DNA of 60,000 nt. Origin: Antedon mediterranea. Lineage: Eukaryota; Echinodermata; Crinoidea; Comatulida; Antedonidae. The notes under the pieces are model-generated. The model was not told the DNA's origin and searched no databases. It worked only from the letters and a program-made list of their open reading frames with translations. The stretch lies in assembly GCF_964355755.1 (NCBI RefSeq), contig NC_092674.1:19620001-19680000 (forward strand). Direction: 5' to 3'. Positions 56,662 to 60,000 of this stretch are shown piece by piece; the stretch's first letter is position 1, and each line of letters starts with the position of its first letter. A program made the translations under genes and the position numbers.

Positions 56662-56825
56662 GTAAGTTTACTGACTTAACGGTCCTTCAATTCCATTTGA
56701 AAACCATTTAACACCAAAGCCAAATAAGTCAACAGACAATAGTTACGCTTCAGATAATTCACTGCCAATAACCAGATAGTCAATCTCAATTAAGTAACTA
56801 TTCCAGTAATTTGTTTGTTTTTTAG

Positions 56826-56939
56826 ATGATGATCCCTGTACTTCAAATCCTTGTGGCACCAATGGAGACTGCAATTCTGATCAATGCTCATTTACTTGTG
56901 GATGTGCTCCTTGTTACTCTGGTACTGCTTGTCAGACAT
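56826..56939 (+). CDS. EGF-like exon 20
   Basis: GTNGDCNSDQC with CGCAP variant and YSGTACQT. Twin of exon 5, 4436 bp downstream, including the flanking AAACCATTTAAC(A/C) intron mark. Confidence 0.88.
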
Positions 56940-57104
56940 GTAAGTTTACTGACTTAACAGTCCTTCAATTCCATTTGAAAACAGTTTAACATCAAAGCCA
57001 AATAAGTCAACAGACAATAGTTACGCTTCAGATAACTTACTGCCAATAACCAGATAGTCAATCTCAATTAAGTAGATATTCCAGTAATTTGTTTGTTTTT
57101 TTAG

Positions 57105-57218
57105 ATGATGATCCCTGCACTTCAAATCCCTGTGGCGCCAATGGAGACTGCAATTCTGATCAATGCTCATTTACTTGTGCATGTGATCCTTGTTACTCTG
57201 GTGCTGCTTGTCAGACAT
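57105..57218 (+). CDS. EGF-like exon 21, last of the homogeneous series
   Basis: GANGDCNSDQC with CACDP variant, GTAAGT donor. The repeat intron continues only to about 57316 (GTTTCAGATAAAAACTAAAA) and then diverges. Confidence 0.88.
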
Positions 57219-57415
57219 GTAAGTTTACTGACTTAACGGTCTTTCAATTCCATTGGAAAACAGTTTGACATCAAAGCCAAGTAGGTCAACAGAAAATAGT
57301 TAAGTTTCAGATAAAAACTAAAAAACTAAAAACTATATTTCATTTCTGTTAAGAATATTTATTTTCGGATTGTCATTTTTAGTCGCGTGGAAGCGACTCT
57401 ATAGTTCACTATGTC

Positions 57416-57446
<31 letters not shown>

Positions 57447-57507
57447 CTGTCGGTCCGGTATCACTATGCATTGTAGCACGCGACTTAATGGCTGTTGGCC
57501 TTGTTAG
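57219..57507. other. Intron with an inserted AGTCGCGTG element
   Basis: The first 95 bp are the repeat intron. From about 57381 an AGTCGCGTG element fills most of the rest, ending 23 bp before the exon. The acceptor GGCCTTGTTAG lies just outside the element. Confidence 0.65.
57381..57485 (+). repeat. AGTCGCGTG element, second copy
   Basis: It starts with a hairpin AGTCGC-GTGGAA-GCGACT, then CTATAGTTCACTATGTCGGT, a (GTCGGTCT)n tract, and ends CACGCGACT. The head hairpin, simple-repeat tract and inverted end resemble the head organisation of families A and B, but there is no clear 3' hairpin with CTAG. Confidence 0.65.
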
Positions 57508-57633
57508 ATACTGATCCATGTGATTCAAGTCCTTGTAATGAGTTTCAAGAATGTTCTATTGCCATTAGTGGAAATCAATGTGGTTATGAATGTGACTGTC
57601 TTCCCTGCTATCGTGGAGCAAATTGTCAAAATG
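57508..57633 (+). CDS. EGF-like exon 22 (divergent)
   Basis: 126-nt phase 1-1 exon, acceptor TTGTTAG, donor GTATGT. TDPCDSSPCNEFQECSIAIS then GNQCGYECDCLPCYRGANCQ. It keeps the eight-cysteine pattern, with x8 in place of x4 in the third loop. Its divergence shows the eight-cysteine form predates the recent exon multiplication. Confidence 0.82.
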
Positions 57634-58286
57634 GTATGTTTTAGTATCTTTCTGCTACTAAAAATACATTTGCGAGTTTAAAGCTGAGGTACAGGCATGA
57701 ATTTTAAATATAATATGTGGTTAATTGTACATAAATCAAATATTTGTAACAGAAATCAAGACGAAAAAACATCAATTTCCCTTAATATGGTGAAAAACAA
57801 AATTTGGCAAAATTCTTCCATAAAAACCAGGAAGACTTTTTTCAGTAGTTAGGTTGTTAACCTAATGTAATAACATGTCTGGTGACTCCCTAGCAAGTGA
57901 AAAAAGGTGGTGGATATACGGTGGATAATTTTTGCTATAGCATAAAAATAAAAATTTGAAGTTGAATAAAAATACCAGAAATGTAAAATTCAAGTTATAT
58001 TACCTTTATTTAGTCATCTGATAACATTTTTTACCACACCGTTTATTTTTCATAGCTTTTTAAAATGCCTCTCTATTTACAAAATGTGTGCACAAAAGAA
58101 TAGAGATTTTACTGTGTAATTTGAACTATCCCCCCACTGATAAGAAAGTGCTTATTTTAACAAGCTTGTGTAACACAAATAAAATCCCAAAAATTATGAA
58201 ACATAGGGGAAACTATAGATCGATAATTATTGGAATGTATGCTCAATAGAAATTTTTTGCCCGCACCTGGCCTTCTTTAAAAAAGC
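57634..58286. other. Intronic spacer, no feature
   Basis: AT-rich intron without recognisable genes or repeats. Confidence 0.5.
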
Positions 58287-58503
58287 GTGTCACTGCATAG
58301 ACCATACACAGACACTCAGTCGTTTATTCACAACATACATGAACTAGTACACCAGGTTTTATCACTTACTCATGCCCGTCCACCAAAATCATTAAAAACA
58401 TTCTGGACTCCGGTAAGCGAAAAAACAAACATTTTTGAATCTGTTATTTCTTATGACCATTTACACAAACTTGCTCAGGATAGGTACAGATTGTACGGGG
58501 AAT
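58287..58503 (+). pseudogene. Unrecognised ORF broken by foldback element
   Basis: A 72-residue frame (with TFWTPVSEKTNIFESVISYD and LAQDRYRLYGE) ends inside the foldback element. If the element and one copy of its GGAAT duplication are ignored, the frame runs on from 59396 (YYMLFCLRYCSSC) to a stop at about 59460, so a longer frame of about 105 codons was probably split by the insertion. I do not recognise the family. It may be a relic of another mobile element in this intron. Confidence 0.4.
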
Positions 58504-59390
58504 TGTTGAACCCACAAATGTGAAAACGCCCACAAATGTGAAAACAACCACAAATGTGAAAACGCATCACCCACAAATGTGAAAACAACCACAAATGTGA
58601 AAACGCATCACCCACAAATGTAATAAAACAGCGGCCACAAATGTGAAAACGACCATCGCCCACAAATGTAAAAAAAAAATCAAATCAAATTTTGTGCTAG
58701 ACTCAAACAAGTTTGATCAAGGTAATACATTATATCATGTGTATTGAGTTGTTTCAATAATTGTGTGTTCACGATACGTCTGTTAGGGTCGTCATTAACG
58801 CGTTGGAATATTACCATGTTCGATGTTTTTTGCATCGACTTGGAACTATACGTACATAATAGTAAGTCAACCAGTTAACAACTACACAACTACAAGCAAC
58901 AATGATATAACATGGCCTTGATCTGGAAGGAAGTATCGTGCATGCGCGCAGCAAATATCGTCTTGAACTATACGTACATTAAACCACCAACGAGTTAACA
59001 TGCAAATATCGCGCGCACGAGCAGTAAATTGTAATAATCCAACGCGTTAACGACGACCCTAACAGACGTATCGTGAACACACAATTATTGAAACAACTCA
59101 ATACAATGTATATACATTAACATTAACTCGATCAAAATTGTTTGGGTCTAGCACTAAATTTGATTTGGATTCTTTTTTACATTTGTGGGCGACAAGATCT
59201 CTCTTTTTTCACATTTGTGGGCACTGTTTTCACATTTGTGGGTGATGCGTTTTTACAATTGTGGTTGTTTTCACATTTGTGGGTGATGCGTTTTCACATT
59301 TGTGGTTGTTTTCACATTTGTGGGTGATACGTTTTCACATTTGTGGTTGTTTTCACATTTGTGGGCGTTTTCACATTTGTGGGTTCAACA
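58504..59390. mobile_element. Foldback transposon with repeat-rich inverted arms
   Basis: 887 bp flanked by a GGAAT duplication (58499-58503 and 59391-59395). The ends TGTTGAACCC and GGGTTCAACA are inverted copies. Each arm starts with tandem 16-17 bp units CCACAAATGTGAAAAC (58511-58670; inverted at 59190-59385), and continues in non-tandem inverted homology (ACGATACGTCTGTTAGGGTC at 58771 pairing with 59042-59077). The central 220 bp are single-copy apart from a small direct repeat around AACTATACGTACAT. No transposase; non-autonomous. Confidence 0.85.
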
Positions 59391-59647
59391 GGAATACTAT
59401 ATGCTTTTCTGCTTACGTTACTGCTCGTCGTGTAAATTGGCCTTAAGAAACATTCTTAAACAAACTTAACATCGCCCAGAGTTTTCTCAAGACACCGGAC
59501 CAAATGCAGGCTTAATGTGAATGTAGCTTGTTGCTAAAAGGCAAAGAATAAAGATGAGGTAGTAGATGAAACGAGAATGGATACTGTGACAGAGGTGAGC
59601 TTTAAAGTTAACAAAATAACCACCATACTTATTTTTGTTATTGTTAG
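59391..59647. other. Intron end after the foldback element
   Basis: Contains the second part of the broken frame (to about 59460) and ends in TTATTTTTGTTATTGTTAG, a splice acceptor. Confidence 0.55.
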
Positions 59648-59776
59648 TGAGAGGTGGATGCAATGGCACACCTTGTCAAAATGGAGGAACATGTATACCA
59701 GTCCCATTTGGAAATTCCTGTTTTTATAGATGCGAATGTGAAGATGGGCATTCTGGCTTCAACTGTCAAAATGATG
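59648..59776 (+). CDS. EGF-like exon 23
   Basis: Phase 1-1 exon: RGGCNGTPCQNGGTCIPVPF then GNSCFYRCECEDGHSGFNCQ, ND. It keeps the extra fourth cysteine, but the partner (seventh) position is missing (CEDGHSG for CDPCYSG), leaving seven cysteines, closer to a classical EGF with one odd cysteine. The donor is GTAATG at 59777; an alternative GTAAAA donor at 59783 would add two residues in the same phase. The gene continues beyond the window. Confidence 0.78.
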
Positions 59777-60000
59777 GTAATGGTAAAAAATTCACATTCA
59801 AATGATGATTGATCACCAACCAGCTTAATTTTCAAATAGCTCGCCCAACCTACTGTAGGAAAGATTCTGATCCCCACTCTACTTAATATAAGCTTTCCAT
59901 AAAAATCCCTAAAATGAAAACCTTTTTTTAGTTACGTTTCCTGTACCATTTTTTAAATGTCCTTTATGTGTTTGAACCAAATAAACCAAATCAAATCAGG
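59777..60000. other. Intron, no feature
   Basis: AT-rich sequence to the window edge; no further exon recognised. Confidence 0.5.

Noticed and set aside
58475-58663. Frames of repeated FSHLWVMRFHICG-type sequence (also 59142-59446)
   Set aside because: Translation of the 16-17-bp repeats in the foldback arms.

Overview
The window is nuclear DNA of an animal, most likely a marine invertebrate. It is AT-rich, has spliceosomal exons with GT..AG (and two GC..AG) introns, an EGF-repeat secreted or surface protein gene, eukaryote-type tRNA-like genes with pol III T-runs, 5'-truncated non-LTR retrotransposons, a tRNA-derived SINE and Helitron-type elements. I see nothing prokaryotic. The phylum cannot be fixed from sequence alone.

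Layout. 1-640: two minisatellites. 1931-3790: truncated LINE on the minus strand. 3791-4680: about 360-bp tandem units each carrying a tRNA-like gene. 4680-7810: a composite repeat with tRNA-Thr(UGU)-like and tRNA-Val(AAC)-like genes, one copy split by a canonical Helitron (5026-6456). 7815-38229: a 30-kb array of two non-autonomous families, here called A (about 1.4-1.5 kb) and B (about 1.6 kb). 38230-42430: more of the tRNA composite, partly inverted relative to the left side, holding a LINE that itself holds a third related element (C, minus strand). 43216-60000: an EGF-repeat gene on the plus strand, running off the right edge. Its putative signal-peptide exon is at 43216-43297, followed by a 7.4-kb intron full of transposons (a SINE, two copies of family D, two LINEs), then EGF exons from 50739.

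The most interesting structure is the A/B array. Each family has a 5' hairpin head, a T-rich tract right after it, a body, then a short inverted repeat matching the head, a 3' hairpin and a terminal CTAG. This is the architecture of Helentron (Helitron2) non-autonomous elements. The T-rich tract is also the preferred landing site, so copies insert just behind the head of an older copy. Heads therefore stack up on the left and bodies close in reverse order on the right, like nested parentheses. I count 15 A heads and 16 A tails, and 5 B heads and 5 B tails. The last block (31654-38229) opens A,B,A,B,B and closes B,B,A,B,A, a fully type-consistent five-deep nest. Some copies were also multiplied by segmental duplication, and one junction has a deletion.

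In the EGF gene, 114-nt phase 1-1 exons encode an unusual 8-cysteine EGF-like module. The exon-intron unit of about 278 bp has been duplicated at least 19 times, with higher-order duplications of 962 and 1117 bp. One repeat exon has lost its splice donor and two use GC donors. A foldback element with a 5-bp target duplication and the AGTCGCGTG repeat sit in its 3' introns. No complete intact gene lies in the window.
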